From Thermococcus thioreducens (GTDB taxonomy: Archaea; Methanobacteriota_B; Thermococci; Thermococcales; Thermococcaceae): a DNA stretch of 64,000 bases. The DNA lies in assembly GCF_002214545.1 (NCBI RefSeq), contig NZ_CP015105.1, forward strand, positions 1,116,001 through 1,180,000, given 5' to 3'. Below, piece by piece: positions 7,965 through 17,662 of this stretch (positions are counted from its first letter, which is position 1; each line of letters opens with the position of its first letter). The translations under genes were made by a program, and so were the position numbers. A model generated the notes under the pieces. It was not told the origin of the DNA, searched no databases, and saw only the letters and a program-made list of their open reading frames with translations.

Positions 7965-9215
7965 ATGGATGGGAAGATTATTCACGACGGCGTTCATGGC
8001 AGCATGAAGCTTACCGGCATTATCCTAGACCTTGTCAAGACCCCCGAGTTCCAGAGGCTCAGGAACATAAGACAGCTCGGCCTGGCCTACCTCGTCTACC
8101 CGGGTGCCAATCACTCCCGCTTTGAGCACTCCCTCGGAGCGTGGCACCTCGCCCGGAGGCTCTCGCAGGAAGTTGGTCTGGACGAGAGCGAGAGCATGCT
8201 CCTTCAGGTGGGGGCTTTACTCCACGACATCGGGCACGGGCCCTTCAGCCACACCTTTGAGAGCATCTACAAGCACTACGTGAAGGAGCGCGACCACATG
8301 CGCCTAGGCCAGGATATAATCCTCGGACGGATAAACATAACCGAGAGCGAGAACGGGGGAATGATCCCGGAGATAATAGAGCGCTACGACTACGACTTCA
8401 CCCCCAGAGACGTCGCAGACCTGATCCTCGGAAAGCACGAGAAGCGCTACCTCGGTCAGATGCTCCACGGCGACGTCGACGTCGACCAGCTCGACTATCT
8501 GGTGAGGGACGCCCACTACACGGGGGTCGCCCACGGGATAATAGACCTTGAAAGGCTCATGAAGGTTCTGAGGGTTCACGACGGTGAGCTCGTGGTCGAT
8601 GAGAAGGGTGTTGAAGCGGTCGAGGGCATGATGGTAGCAAGATCCCTCATGTACTCCCGCGTCTACTTCCACCACACGGTCAAGATAGCCGAAGGGATGC
8701 TGACCAGAGCTTTGGAGTTCGCCTTGGAGGAGGGCCACCTCTGGGACTTCTGGAGGATGATAGACTGCCGCGTCCTTGTCGAGCTTGAAGACCTGGAGGG
8801 CCTTCCTGCGGAGATGGTGAGGAGGGTAAAGTACCGCGAGCTTTACAAGGCCGCCGTTCTGGCGGGTGCCGATGAACTAAGCACCGAGGAGAAAAGGGAG
8901 CTCCTGACGGCCTACAGGAACGTTAAGCGCAGGCAGGAGATAGAGAGAACTCTCGCGGAGATGGTCGGCGCGAGGGAGGGGGAGGTCATTCTGGAGTTCA
9001 GCATAGCGGACCTCATGCTCAGCGAGCCGAGGCTCAAGGCGACTGAAATAAACGTCCTCCTGGGCAACGGGGAGCTTCAGCCGCTTACCAAGGTCACCCC
9101 ACTTGCCAACGCCCTCAAGAGGAGACAGACACCACGCTGGGCAGTCCTTATAGCCGCGCCGAAGGAATACGTTCCAAAGGTAAGGGAGGTCTGGAGAAGA
9201 GTCATCTTCAGCTGA
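7965..9215 (+). CDS. HD-superfamily phosphohydrolase (dNTPase-like)
   Basis: A 416-residue HD-domain protein of the COG1078 type. Visible motifs are HSRFEHSLGAWHLA, the HD pair in LLHDIGHGPFSHTFE, and HGDVDVDQLDYLVRD for the last metal ligand. Relatives hydrolyse deoxynucleoside triphosphates or other phosphoesters; the substrate here is unproven. The ATG at 7965 is preferred over upstream GTG codons at 7956 and 7959 because GGTGGT (7955-7960) is then a ribosome binding site at 4 bases. A TATA box lies at about 7923-7932. It converges on the next gene with an 8-bp overlap. Confidence 0.85.
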   Translation: MDGKIIHDGVHGSMKLTGIILDLVKTPEFQRLRNIRQLGLAYLVYPGANHSRFEHSLGAWHLARRLSQEVGLDESESMLLQVGALLHDIGHGPFSHTFESIYKHYVKERDHMRLGQDIILGRINITESENGGMIPEIIERYDYDFTPRDVADLILGKHEKRYLGQMLHGDVDVDQLDYLVRDAHYTGVAHGIIDLERLMKVLRVHDGELVVDEKGVEAVEGMMVARSLMYSRVYFHHTVKIAEGMLTRALEFALEEGHLWDFWRMIDCRVLVELEDLEGLPAEMVRRVKYRELYKAAVLAGADELSTEEKRELLTAYRNVKRRQEIERTLAEMVGAREGEVILEFSIADLMLSEPRLKATEINVLLGNGELQPLTKVTPLANALKRRQTPRWAVLIAAPKEYVPKVREVWRRVIFS

Positions 9216-10167
9216 AGAGCTGCTTCTTTATTTCCTTCTTGAGCTCCTCAATCATCTCTATGAGCTCATCAGCGTCCCTGACCTCTTCAAGCCGCTCCTT
9301 CGGGATCAGGGGGACGTCGCCGACAATCTCGGTTCTCGCTTTCTCCAGTATGAAGACCCCGTCGCTGTTGATTATCCTGCTCACCTCGGTGACCATCTCG
9401 GCCCTCTTCACAGTCGAGCGGGTCTTTCTCTCGTCTATGCCCGTGAGGATGTTGAACTCATCCTCCTTTGACACTGCATTGAACGGTGCCTTCTTGACCT
9501 TGACGACACCGAGGCCGAGGCCCTTTAGGCGCTCGAATATCTCCCTCTCAAGCGGACTTTCGGGGATAACGTTGAGGTCTGCCTCCACAGTGGAGTGGAG
9601 AATGTCGATCGGCTCCGCAAGCGGCTCGTCAAACAGTTCCTCAAGCCGTATGGCGACCTCAAGGGAGACCGCCTGCTCGCCGCGCTCGTAGTTTATCAGG
9701 CTCTTGCGAGAAACTCCAAGGAGTTGGGCCAGCTCGTTCACGGAGTAGCCGTACTTCTCCCTCAGCTTCCGCAGTAGGGCACCGTTTATCCTTACGTAGA
9801 AGCCACCACGCTCGGCGAATATCGCCGGCAACTCGTTCTCGACGAGGACGTCGTATAGGGTCTCGGGCCTGAGCGCGTATATTCCAAACCTCTCGTAAAC
9901 TACACCCTCTTCCAGCTCAGCGTTCTTCGTCTTCAGCCCGACTATCAGAGGAGACGCCTTGAAAAACTTGGAGAGTCTCTTTAAGTCTTCGGCCTGCTCC
10001 TCGGTGACGGTGTCTATGTTTGTGGCCACCTTGACGAAGAGCAGGAGGAGTAACCTGCTCGCCACTATGTCGAAGCACGAGCCCTTGAAGTCCATCCGTG
10101 CCGTTTTGTATCCCGTGCCCCTGAGTATCGCCTCAACCGTTCTGATGAGCCTTTCCCTGTCCATCAT
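9208..10167 (-). CDS. archaeal XRE-family transcription regulator (COG1395 type)
   Basis: A 319-residue protein. Residues 1-100 resemble a nuclease-like fold of unknown role. A clear helix-turn-helix of the Cro/XRE kind follows around residue 135-185 (LREKYGYSVNELAQLLGVSRKSLINYERGEQ). The C-terminal part is a restriction-endonuclease-like or alpha/beta domain (VVKVKKAPFN, FNILTGIDER). This architecture is conserved in archaea as a putative HTH regulator with no defined regulon. It is divergent from the GNAT gene, and the two share an A/T-rich promoter region at 10168-10208. Confidence 0.8.
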   Translation of the reverse strand: MMDRERLIRTVEAILRGTGYKTARMDFKGSCFDIVASRLLLLLFVKVATNIDTVTEEQAEDLKRLSKFFKASPLIVGLKTKNAELEEGVVYERFGIYALRPETLYDVLVENELPAIFAERGGFYVRINGALLRKLREKYGYSVNELAQLLGVSRKSLINYERGEQAVSLEVAIRLEELFDEPLAEPIDILHSTVEADLNVIPESPLEREIFERLKGLGLGVVKVKKAPFNAVSKEDEFNILTGIDERKTRSTVKRAEMVTEVSRIINSDGVFILEKARTEIVGDVPLIPKERLEEVRDADELIEMIEELKKEIKKQLFS

Positions 10168-10208
10168 TTTTAAATACGCAAAGGGCTTAATAAAGTTAAG
10201 GTGTTCGC

Positions 10209-10739
10209 ATGAGGCCGATAATCCTCAAGGGCAACCTCGTTTCCCTGGGCGTGCTCCTCAGAGAGGATTTGAAGCACGTCTGGCTCTGGTACAACGACAG
10301 GGAGGTTAGAAGGTACCTGTCGTATCCTGAGGAAGTGTTCTTCTATGAAGACGAGCTCGAATGGTACGAGGCCCTGAGGCGGGAGAAGAAGCACGAAAAG
10401 GTCTTCGCGATCATAGAGAACTCCTCGCGGTCCCCCGTTGGGCTCATAGGCCTCCACAAGATAGACTACCACAACAGCAGGGCAGAGCTCGGCTACTTCT
10501 TAGCCAGGGAGTACTGGGGCCACGGCTACGCCAGCGAGGCAGTAAAGCTCGCCCTCGACTACGCCTTCGAGTGGCTCAACCTGCGGAAGGTCTACGCCCA
10601 CGTCTTTGAGACAAACGTGCCCTCCATACGGGTCTTGGAGAAGAACGGTTTCAGATTGGCAGGCCGCTGGAGGAAGCACCAGTACGTCCCGGGAGAGGGC
10701 TTCGTTGACGTGCTCTGCTATGAGAGGTTCAGGGAATAG
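10209..10739 (+). CDS. GNAT N-acetyltransferase, RimJ/RimL type
   Basis: A 176-residue GNAT protein of the ribosomal-protein-acetyltransferase subgroup. It has the N-terminal LREDLKHVWLWYNDREV, the acetyl-CoA loop region YFLAREYWGHGYASEAVKLAL (motif A), and NVPSIRVLEKNGFRLAGR (motif B), followed by the typical YERFRE tail. Its acceptor could be a protein N-terminus or a small molecule. AAGGTGTTCGC before the ATG supplies the ribosome binding site. Confidence 0.85.
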   Translation: MRPIILKGNLVSLGVLLREDLKHVWLWYNDREVRRYLSYPEEVFFYEDELEWYEALRREKKHEKVFAIIENSSRSPVGLIGLHKIDYHNSRAELGYFLAREYWGHGYASEAVKLALDYAFEWLNLRKVYAHVFETNVPSIRVLEKNGFRLAGRWRKHQYVPGEGFVDVLCYERFRE

Positions 10740-10797
10740 CGGTCCACCTTGACGGAACTCCGGTTGATTTTTAAACCCCCTCCCTTTTCTCTCAACG

Positions 10798-12084
10798 ATG
10801 AGGCTCCACATCGGAATCGACGATACAGACTCACCCAACGGCATGTGCACCACCTACCTCGGTGCCATCCTCTACCGCGAGCTTTCCAGGTTAGCCGAGC
10901 CCATAGACCTCCCCCGCTTGATCCGGCTCAACCCGAACATCCCATACAAGACGAGGGGCAACGGAGCGGTCGCGATGACCTTCGAGGTCGATGGGAAGCT
11001 GATCCCAGAAATCAAAGATACCGTCCTTTTCTACGTAAACCAGCTTTCCGACTTCACCCACGAGAACACCAACCCGGGAGTTGTCTTCTTGGAGGGGGAT
11101 ATTCCAGAAGAGCTCCGCGAGTTCTCGTTTAGGGCTTTGAGGGAGCACGTTACGATCGAAGATGCCGAAAGGGTCGCGAAAGATGTCGGGGCGGATGTCT
11201 TCAAGTTCAAGCTCGGCAGGGGAATAATCGGTGCCTTAGCTTCGATCGGCTACCCACTTAAGCGCTTCACCTACGAGCTGCTGGCCTACAGGGAGCTCAA
11301 CAACTGGGGGACGCCGAGGAGGGTAAACGCCGAGAGCGTCTTTCTGGCCGACCGCTGGGGCTACCCCTTCACCTACGACAACGTTGACCCCTACAAGAGG
11401 AGCGTCCTCATAACCCCTCACGGCAAAGACCCCGTTCTCGTTGGAATCCGGGGGATTGATAAGGGAAAAGTCCTCCAGACCTTCGAGCGGGTTAAGTTTG
11501 GTGAACCTATCGCTTTCTACCAGCTCTACAAGACCAACCAGAACACTGACGACCACTTAACTCCTAAAAAAATTGGCGAGCTGAAGCTCTACGACAGCGC
11601 GGTGGTTAGGGGAACGGTGGTTAAGCCCTACTGGGAGCGTGGGAGGCACGTCTTCTTCGAGCTGGAGGACGAGACGGGAAAAATCAGAGTAGCGGCCTTC
11701 GAGCCGACCAAGAAGTTCAGGAACTACGTGAGGAAGCTTTTGCCGGGCGATGAGATTATCGCGGCCGGAGGAGTGAAGGAGCACGAGGGCGTTCTGACGC
11801 TCAACCTCGAAAAGTTCTATCCGGTGAAGCTCGTCCCCAAAATCGAGTACCGAAAGCCCAGGTGCCCGCGCTGTGGAGGGACGATGAAGAGCAAGGGCGA
11901 CTACCTCAAGTGCAAGCGCTGCGGCTATAAGATGCCGAAGAAGCTCATTCCGGTTGAAGTCCCGCGCGAGCTGGAGAGGAAAGTCTATGAGGTTCCTCCC
12001 GATGCCAGGAAGCACCTGTCGAGGCCGCTCGTCCTGCCGGGTGGGGAAGATAGTATTCTGAAGCCTTTCAATCAAAAGGCTTAA
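10798..12084 (+). CDS. tiaS: tRNA(Ile2) 2-agmatinylcytidine synthetase TiaS
   Basis: A 428-residue TiaS. It has the N-terminal catalytic region [16 protein letters not shown], a ferredoxin-like domain, an OB-fold around residues 255-345 (VVRGTVV to FYPVKL), and a C-terminal zinc ribbon [14 protein letters not shown]. TiaS joins agmatine to C34 of tRNA-Ile(CAU) using ATP so that AUA codons are read as isoleucine. It is essential in archaea. The ATG lies about 30 bp after an A/T-rich promoter (TTTTTAAACC at 10769-10778). A perfect hairpin spans its last codons. Confidence 0.95.
   Translation: MRLHIGIDDTDSPNGMCTTYLGAILYRELSRLAEPIDLPRLIRLNPNIPYKTRGNGAVAMTFEVDGKLIPEIKDTVLFYVNQLSDFTHENTNPGVVFLEGDIPEELREFSFRALREHVTIEDAERVAKDVGADVFKFKLGRGIIGALASIGYPLKRFTYELLAYRELNNWGTPRRVNAESVFLADRWGYPFTYDNVDPYKRSVLITPHGKDPVLVGIRGIDKGKVLQTFERVKFGEPIAFYQLYKTNQNTDDHLTPKKIGELKLYDSAVVRGTVVKPYWERGRHVFFELEDETGKIRVAAFEPTKKFRNYVRKLLPGDEIIAAGGVKEHEGVLTLNLEKFYPVKLVPKIEYRKPRCPRCGGTMKSKGDYLKCKRCGYKMPKKLIPVEVPRELERKVYEVPPDARKHLSRPLVLPGGEDSILKPFNQKA
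12061..12082 (+). terminator. hairpin at the 3' end of tiaS
   Basis: AAGCCTTT (12061-12068) and AAAGGCTT (12075-12082) form a perfect 8-bp stem with a 6-nt loop covering the last tiaS codons. No strong T-run follows, so it may be an RNA stabiliser or a weak terminator. Confidence 0.45.
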
Positions 12085-12086
12085 GA

Positions 12087-12121
12087 ATGATAATTGCCAT
12101 TATCATAATGGTGATTATCAT
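12087..12121. promoter_or_regulatory. three ATTATCAT half-sites before the ATPase gene
   Basis: ATGATAAT (12087-12094) and ATTATCAT (12099-12106) form a perfect palindrome around TGCC, and a third ATTATCAT follows at 12114-12121, touching the ATG at 12122. A dimeric repressor could bind here, or the sites may reflect autoregulation. No separate TATA box is obvious. Confidence 0.5.
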
Positions 12122-13495
12122 ATGGGTCATTTTGTGGACAGGATAGAAGAGCTTAAAGCACTAAGGGAAAGAATCTCAAGCGATAATTTTGAGCTAATCG
12201 TCATCTATGGTAGGAGGCGCGTTGGGAAGACCCGTCTCGTCCTCGAAGCCGTGAAAGACGTTCCCCACGTTTACTACCTCGCCGTCGAGGGGGATAACCT
12301 GAGGCACTTCAGGGAGACTGCCGAGAGAGTTTTTCAGGAGGTGAGGTACGCCCGGGGAGACTGGGAGGGCCTTCTCCACGCCCTCAGAGGGAAAGTCATC
12401 GTTATTGACGAGTTTCCAAACCTGATAAAGGAAGACCCCACCGTTTTGAGCGTTTTTCAGAGGGCTATTGACACGGACCTTTCGGATTCAAAGGCAAAGC
12501 TAATTCTTCTTGGCTCTTCAGTGAGCATAATGACCGAGAAGGTTCTCAGCTACAAGAGCCCGCTCTACGGCAGGAGAACGGGCTCAATGAAGCTTAAACC
12601 CCTGAAATTTCTCCATCTACGGGAGTTCTTCCCCAATGCCGACTGGAAGGAACTCGTAGAGGTCTACGGCATGACCGATGGAATTCCTTTCTACATAACG
12701 CAGGTGAAGTTGCCCTTCTGGGAATGGCTTGATAGGGAGCTGAAAAACCCTGTAAGCTTTTTCCGCGATGAGGTTGATTTTCTGCTAAGGTATGAGTTTA
12801 CGGAGACGAGAACATACCGGAGAATCCTTGAGGCGATATCTCTTGGCAAAACGACGCCAAAGGAGATAAGGGACTTCATCGGCATGAGACACTCGGACGT
12901 AACACCTTACCTCAGAAACTTAATCGAAACCGGGCTCCTTGTGAGGGAAGTCCCAATAACTGAAAAGTCTAACTCAAAGAGGGGTCGCTACTACCTGGCC
13001 GACAACTTCCTCGCTTTCTGGTTCCGCTTCATCTACCCGAACCTCTCAGCTATAGAGGAAGGCATCTTTGATGTTGAAGAGATTAAGAGGGATTACAGCC
13101 ACTACCTCGGCCAAGTATTTGAAAAAGCCGCCAAACAGTTTTTAATCGAGCTTAACAGGGTTCAGAAATTACCCTTCCGCTTCACTAAGATCGGGCGGTG
13201 GTGGAGGAAGGGCGAGGAGATTGACCTCTTAGCGTTGAACGAACGTGAGAAGAAGGCTCTGTTTGTGGAAGTTAAGTGGAAAGAGCTAAGCGAGAAAGAT
13301 GCGAGGGGAGTTTTGAGAGACCTTGAGAGGAAAAGCGAGCTTGTGGAGCTTGAGAGCTGGGAGAAGAGCTATGGGATCGTTGCTAAGGTAGTGGAGGGCA
13401 AGGAGGGGCTTAGGGAAAAAGGATGGCTCGTCTGGGACTTGGAGAATTTCGAAAGGCTTATCACTTCTGAAACCCAAATTCAGAGAGGGGCATAA
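12122..13495 (+). CDS. archaeal ATPase with C-terminal DUF234 nuclease-like region
   Basis: A 457-residue STAND/AAA-type ATPase of the COG1672 group. The Walker A is YGRRRVGKTRLV (about residues 30-41), Walker B is VIVIDEFPNL, and LLGSSVS is the sensor region. A winged-helix segment lies around residues 240-290 (TPKEIRDFIGMRHSDVTPYLRNL). The C-terminal DUF234 region contains KGEEIDLLALN and ALFVEVKW, a PD-(D/E)xK-like arrangement. These ATPases are numerous in Thermococcales and often sit in variable regions; the function is unknown. The next 277 bp contain remnants of a different gene. Confidence 0.85.
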   Translation: MGHFVDRIEELKALRERISSDNFELIVIYGRRRVGKTRLVLEAVKDVPHVYYLAVEGDNLRHFRETAERVFQEVRYARGDWEGLLHALRGKVIVIDEFPNLIKEDPTVLSVFQRAIDTDLSDSKAKLILLGSSVSIMTEKVLSYKSPLYGRRTGSMKLKPLKFLHLREFFPNADWKELVEVYGMTDGIPFYITQVKLPFWEWLDRELKNPVSFFRDEVDFLLRYEFTETRTYRRILEAISLGKTTPKEIRDFIGMRHSDVTPYLRNLIETGLLVREVPITEKSNSKRGRYYLADNFLAFWFRFIYPNLSAIEEGIFDVEEIKRDYSHYLGQVFEKAAKQFLIELNRVQKLPFRFTKIGRWWRKGEEIDLLALNEREKKALFVEVKWKELSEKDARGVLRDLERKSELVELESWEKSYGIVAKVVEGKEGLREKGWLVWDLENFERLITSETQIQRGA

Positions 13496-13497
13496 CA

Positions 13498-13837
13498 ATG
13501 GTACTCACGCGGAAGAAAACAGGAATAGTAGTGGTGAAAGAAAAAAGAGATTCAGAACGGTAAAGAGGAAGGAACAGGTAGATGTATACACGGCACCCAC
13601 AGGGCGCAACAGCACAGTATTTGCCGAAATTGCCCAGATCGCCGCAGGATTGCCTGACCTGCACCCAACACACACTGGGCCAGCGATGGAACCAATTTTA
13701 TATCAGAAAGAGACACACCAACAGAGGTAGGATACGATTTTCTGATAGGCCTGCTCACTGGGTTGGCAAGAGATGGCGTCGGCGGCGCACACAAACCACG
13801 TAGAGTCCCGCTTCCACAACATACTCAAGGAAATCGG
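13498..13837 (+). pseudogene. frameshifted 5' part of a foreign-looking gene
   Basis: This stretch has no intact gene, but protein-like sequence runs through it in three frames in succession. The first is a short frame from ATG 13498 to a stop at 13561. The second runs about 13530-13727 and includes VYTAPTGRNSTVFAEIAQIA. The third is open 13658-13837 and includes DTPTEVGYDFLIGLLTG. The segments join sensibly to each other and then to the intact 278-codon frame at 13773. The simplest reading is one gene with two or three frameshifts. Codon choice (many ACA, CCA, CAA) differs from its neighbours. A sequencing error cannot be excluded. Confidence 0.5.
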
Positions 13838-14609
13838 TGAAGAAGTTGGAGAAATTCGTGGTTTAAGTGACATAAGACCGTTAGAGGACGTAACGTACCA
13901 AGAAGTGAGTATGGGCATAAAAGTGCCGAGGTTCAAGGACTTCATCCAGAAGCACAGAGAGAAGGTAATCGAAGAGATGACAGATGCTATCTACACAGCC
14001 TACAAAACGAGGGGAAGGATCATAGACAAAGAGAAAATCAGAAAGGCTGTAGAAAATGCTATCGAGATTTCCGACAAACTTGCGCATAACATATTCGATA
14101 ACCGAGCAGATCCGTACTGGATCGCCGTTAATCACTACAAAAACCTGTATGACCAACCGCCGCCAGGCCAGCTGACTGGAATATTTGACGGACTTCTCCG
14201 AGTACCGCGGGAAGAGGTGCTTGAAACAATAGGAGATCGCATAATCGAGCTGAAGAAGGTATTCCCAAACGTCGTGAAACCAGAGGAAGTGTATGGCGAT
14301 CTATGGTACGAATTCCTCAAGAAGAAAGGAATTGATCCAAAAACGCTGGAACCGATTGGGAAGAAACCAAAATTCCCTGAGGAGAAGAAAACCGCCACCT
14401 TTACCGAGCTTCTCGCCATAGCAAAGGCCCTCAAATACGCGGGATTCTCAAGTGAAGCGATAAAGCGAGCGGAGAGAGACTTACTTAACAGGCTCGATGG
14501 GCTTCTCGAAAACCCCGAAGAAAACGCCATCGAGATAGCCTATACGGTCAAGCTCCTCAGGCTCGTCCAGAGGAAGGAGATAAAGAAGATAGCGGAGTTC
14601 GCTAAGTGA
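13773..14609 (+). CDS. unrecognised protein, probably C-terminal part of a disrupted gene
   Basis: A 278-codon open frame with no family I recognise. It is mostly helical and charged, with a proline-rich turn (DQPPPGQLTG) near residue 125 and a C-terminal helical pair after residue 205 (ELLAIAKALKYAGF, AIEIAYTVKLLRLVQR). The start at 13773 has no good ribosome binding site, and homologous-looking coding sequence continues upstream in other frames, so the annotated N-terminus is doubtful. Codon use in the first two thirds is unlike the neighbours. It lies between an archaeal ATPase and a VapBC pair, a typical spot for acquired DNA. Confidence 0.55.
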   Translation: MASAAHTNHVESRFHNILKEIGEEVGEIRGLSDIRPLEDVTYQEVSMGIKVPRFKDFIQKHREKVIEEMTDAIYTAYKTRGRIIDKEKIRKAVENAIEISDKLAHNIFDNRADPYWIAVNHYKNLYDQPPPGQLTGIFDGLLRVPREEVLETIGDRIIELKKVFPNVVKPEEVYGDLWYEFLKKKGIDPKTLEPIGKKPKFPEEKKTATFTELLAIAKALKYAGFSSEAIKRAERDLLNRLDGLLENPEENAIEIAYTVKLLRLVQRKEIKKIAEFAK

Positions 14610-14688
14610 GAGAACGGGAGAAGTTCTACTTTAACGTCTGTACTCCCCTGCAAGGGGATTTAAAAGGAGTTTGCAGTGAGGATGCAAT

Positions 14689-15141
14689 CTATCTAATGAC
14701 CTCAATCGCGTTAATGCCCTCAAAGTCAGAATCAAAAGTCGCTATCCTTGGAATGCCGTGCTTTATGCAGGTCGCGAGAATCGTTGCATCGCTTGGCAGG
14801 AGACCGTACATGGCAACAACTTCTTTTATTATTTCGGCTCTATCTTCATCGGGGAGGATATCAATCCCAGCATCCCCGATGAGACCTAAGACCATGGAAA
14901 ACGCCGTTTCAATCAGTTTTAAACCATCTGTAGTCTTGACGAATCGCTTTACATCGTAGATGTTAGAAATTCCGCGTTTCTCTTTGGCGAGCTTCCTAAA
15001 AGAGACGTAAACTGCTTCGTTGATTGAAATCGGAGAAATGACCAGCTCGTCTTCTGAAGTCAGTATGCCCCTCGCTCTTGGAGTTAAGGATGTCGTGAAA
15101 AGAAAGTTGTAGATGATGTTGGCGTCAATGTATGTCCTCAA
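14689..15141 (-). CDS. PIN-domain toxin (VapC type), TTG start likely
   Basis: A PIN-domain protein of about 150 residues. The first acidic motif is TYIDANIIYNFL, the middle Glu is in INEAVYVSF, and the C-terminal acids are in LPSDATILATC and ATFDSDFEG. The frame extends upstream to an ATG at 15216, but that would put 25 unconserved residues before the PIN fold. A TTG at 15139-15141 places the start right at the PIN domain with a 17-bp overlap with the antitoxin. Its target RNA is unknown. Confidence 0.75.
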   Translation of the reverse strand: MRTYIDANIIYNFLFTTSLTPRARGILTSEDELVISPISINEAVYVSFRKLAKEKRGISNIYDVKRFVKTTDGLKLIETAFSMVLGLIGDAGIDILPDEDRAEIIKEVVAMYGLLPSDATILATCIKHGIPRIATFDSDFEGINAIEVIR

Positions 15142-15358
15142 AGCCCTCAGCCTCCAGAGCGTAGGTGTCAAGCTCCTCAACGGAAGCCTTTCCGAGTATT
15201 CCCATGTAGCTCTCAACGGGAAGTTTCTTACGTTTTTTCTTTAATTTTAATTCAAGGTAGATTCGAAGGGCTTCAAGCTCAAGCTCTCTTTCAATGGTCC
15301 GTTTGGTCTCCTCACTAACCTTACCGGGTAGTTTCACGCGAAGGGTTACCTCTTCCAT
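15125..15358 (-). CDS. putative VapB-type antitoxin, 77 aa
   Basis: A 77-residue basic/acidic protein starting with a strand-like segment (VTLRVKLPG) followed by helices rich in Glu, Lys and Leu (RTIERELELEALRIYLELKL) and an acidic C-terminus. The N-terminus resembles ribbon-helix-helix or related antitoxins (strand then two helices), and the tail would reach the PIN protein encoded next. The gene overlaps the toxin start. The antitoxin role is inferred from this arrangement. Confidence 0.65.
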   Translation of the reverse strand: MEEVTLRVKLPGKVSEETKRTIERELELEALRIYLELKLKKKRKKLPVESYMGILGKASVEELDTYALEAEGFEDIH

Positions 15359-15398
15359 ACTCCCACCGCTCTTAATTTGGGGTTCATTAGATATAACC

Positions 15399-16445
<1,047 letters not shown>

Positions 16446-17492
16446 TCAGCACTTACCGCTGAGAACCCCGGCTATAAGCCTGCCAGTCATAGCAACGGGA
16501 AAGACCCTGCGCGGTGCCTTCCTCAGGAGCCACTCCTCTATCCTCTCAGCGGCGGCCCTTCCCTCCCTCATGGCGGTGCCTATGTTCCTCGGGGTTATGA
16601 CGTCACCGGCGAAGAATATTCCCGCCTCCTCCAGCACCCTTTCGCTGGCGCAGACGATCTCTTTTATTGGACTCGTGGGAAGCTGGCCGATGGCATAAAC
16701 AACGGCGTCCGCGTCAAGGACAAAGCGCTCGTCCGTCGTCACGACGCTCCCCCCGACTATCTTTGTTTTAGCGAATTCAACGCCCTCTACTTTTTCCTCC
16801 CCCAGTATCCTGACGGGAGTCGCGTGCTCTATGAACTCGACGCCCTCTGCGATGAGCTTCCTTATCTCGGCCCTAGCGTAGCTGTGCTCGAGGGAGCGGC
16901 GATAGGCCATGGTTATTTTTTCCGCACCCAGAAGACGACCCTCCATAGCGACGTCAACTGCCGTGTAGCCGGCTCCGATCACTACGAGATGCTCCCCCTT
17001 AAGGTCAGGGATTCTTTCCCAGGAGTAATAGCCTATGCGGGCCATCTTTATGCCGTGGAGCAGGCTGAGGGCGTCGTAGACCCCCGGGAGCTCAACACCA
17101 GGAACCTTCAGTTTCCTCGGACGCCAGGCACCGGTCGCTATCAGAAGGGCATCGAACTCGCTTAGAAGCTTTTCAAGAGAAACGAAATGTTCGGCCCATT
17201 CGTCACCAAACTCTCTTGGTGAATCATAAACCACCTTAGTCCTGAAGTGAAAGCGGACACCGAGCCGCTCAAGGGCCCTAACACCATCTCTGACGGCCCG
17301 TATTGGAATCCTGGCCTCCGGAATTGCAAAGGCCACCATCCCTCCCCCTTCTGGCATCTTGTCGTAGACATGAACCTCGTAACCCCTGCATGCAAGGTAT
17401 CCTGCGGCGCTGAGTCCGGCGGGCCCCGCTCCTATGACGGCCACTCTAAACGGCTTTGGTTCGTGCGCCTCCCTGCATGTGTAGAACCTCAC
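16446..17492 (-). CDS. GltD-like FAD/NAD(P) oxidoreductase
   Basis: A flavoprotein of 348 residues if it starts at GTG 17492, or 356 from ATG 17516. It has an N-terminal FAD site VAVIGAGPAGLSAAGYL, EGGGMVAFAIPEARIP typical of the GltD family, a second nucleotide site VVIGAGYTAVDVAMEG, and the closing FAD motif GIFFAGDVITPRNIG. Relatives carry electrons between NAD(P)H and an iron-sulfur partner, as in glutamate synthase small subunit or NfnB. No partner gene is adjacent. The GTG start is favoured by GGTGAT at 17496-17501. The chain ends in a free Cys. Confidence 0.8.
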   Translation of the reverse strand: MRFYTCREAHEPKPFRVAVIGAGPAGLSAAGYLACRGYEVHVYDKMPEGGGMVAFAIPEARIPIRAVRDGVRALERLGVRFHFRTKVVYDSPREFGDEWAEHFVSLEKLLSEFDALLIATGAWRPRKLKVPGVELPGVYDALSLLHGIKMARIGYYSWERIPDLKGEHLVVIGAGYTAVDVAMEGRLLGAEKITMAYRRSLEHSYARAEIRKLIAEGVEFIEHATPVRILGEEKVEGVEFAKTKIVGGSVVTTDERFVLDADAVVYAIGQLPTSPIKEIVCASERVLEEAGIFFAGDVITPRNIGTAMREGRAAAERIEEWLLRKAPRRVFPVAMTGRLIAGVLSGKC

Positions 17493-17582
17493 GCCATCAC
17501 CCCCAAAATTTTTCAAGAAATCTGTCTAAAACCGAAGGTTTTGCACTTTAATTTATTTTCTCCAGAAGTGCTGACGACGAGA

Positions 17583-17604
17583 CGAATTAGGTTATCCTAA
17601 TTCG
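17583..17604. promoter_or_regulatory. perfect 22-bp dyad, metal-repressor-like
   Basis: CGAATTAGG (17583-17591) and CCTAATTCG (17596-17604) are perfect inverted arms around TTAT. The core TTAGG-N4-CCTAA resembles the DtxR/IdeR/MDR1 class of operators as I remember them. It lies between the divergent flavoprotein gene and the SDR operon, upstream of the SDR TATA element (about 17634-17642). Confidence 0.55.
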
Positions 17605-17662
17605 GGTAATCTTTGTCAGAATGACAGCCAACGTTTATTAATCCCGGGACAAAGAAACGATC

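Noticed and set aside
14645-14657. CCCCT-GCA-AGGGG hairpin near the VapC 3' end
   Set aside because: It is short and lies by an A/T-rich promoter-like stretch; nothing links it to a gene or known element. A similar CCCCAAGGGG near 59938 suggests a chance promoter-flank pattern.
12122-15358. An integrated virus or plasmid
   Set aside because: No integrase, no tRNA-derived attachment sites or other hallmark genes; only one frameshifted unknown gene plus an ATPase and VapBC support foreign origin.
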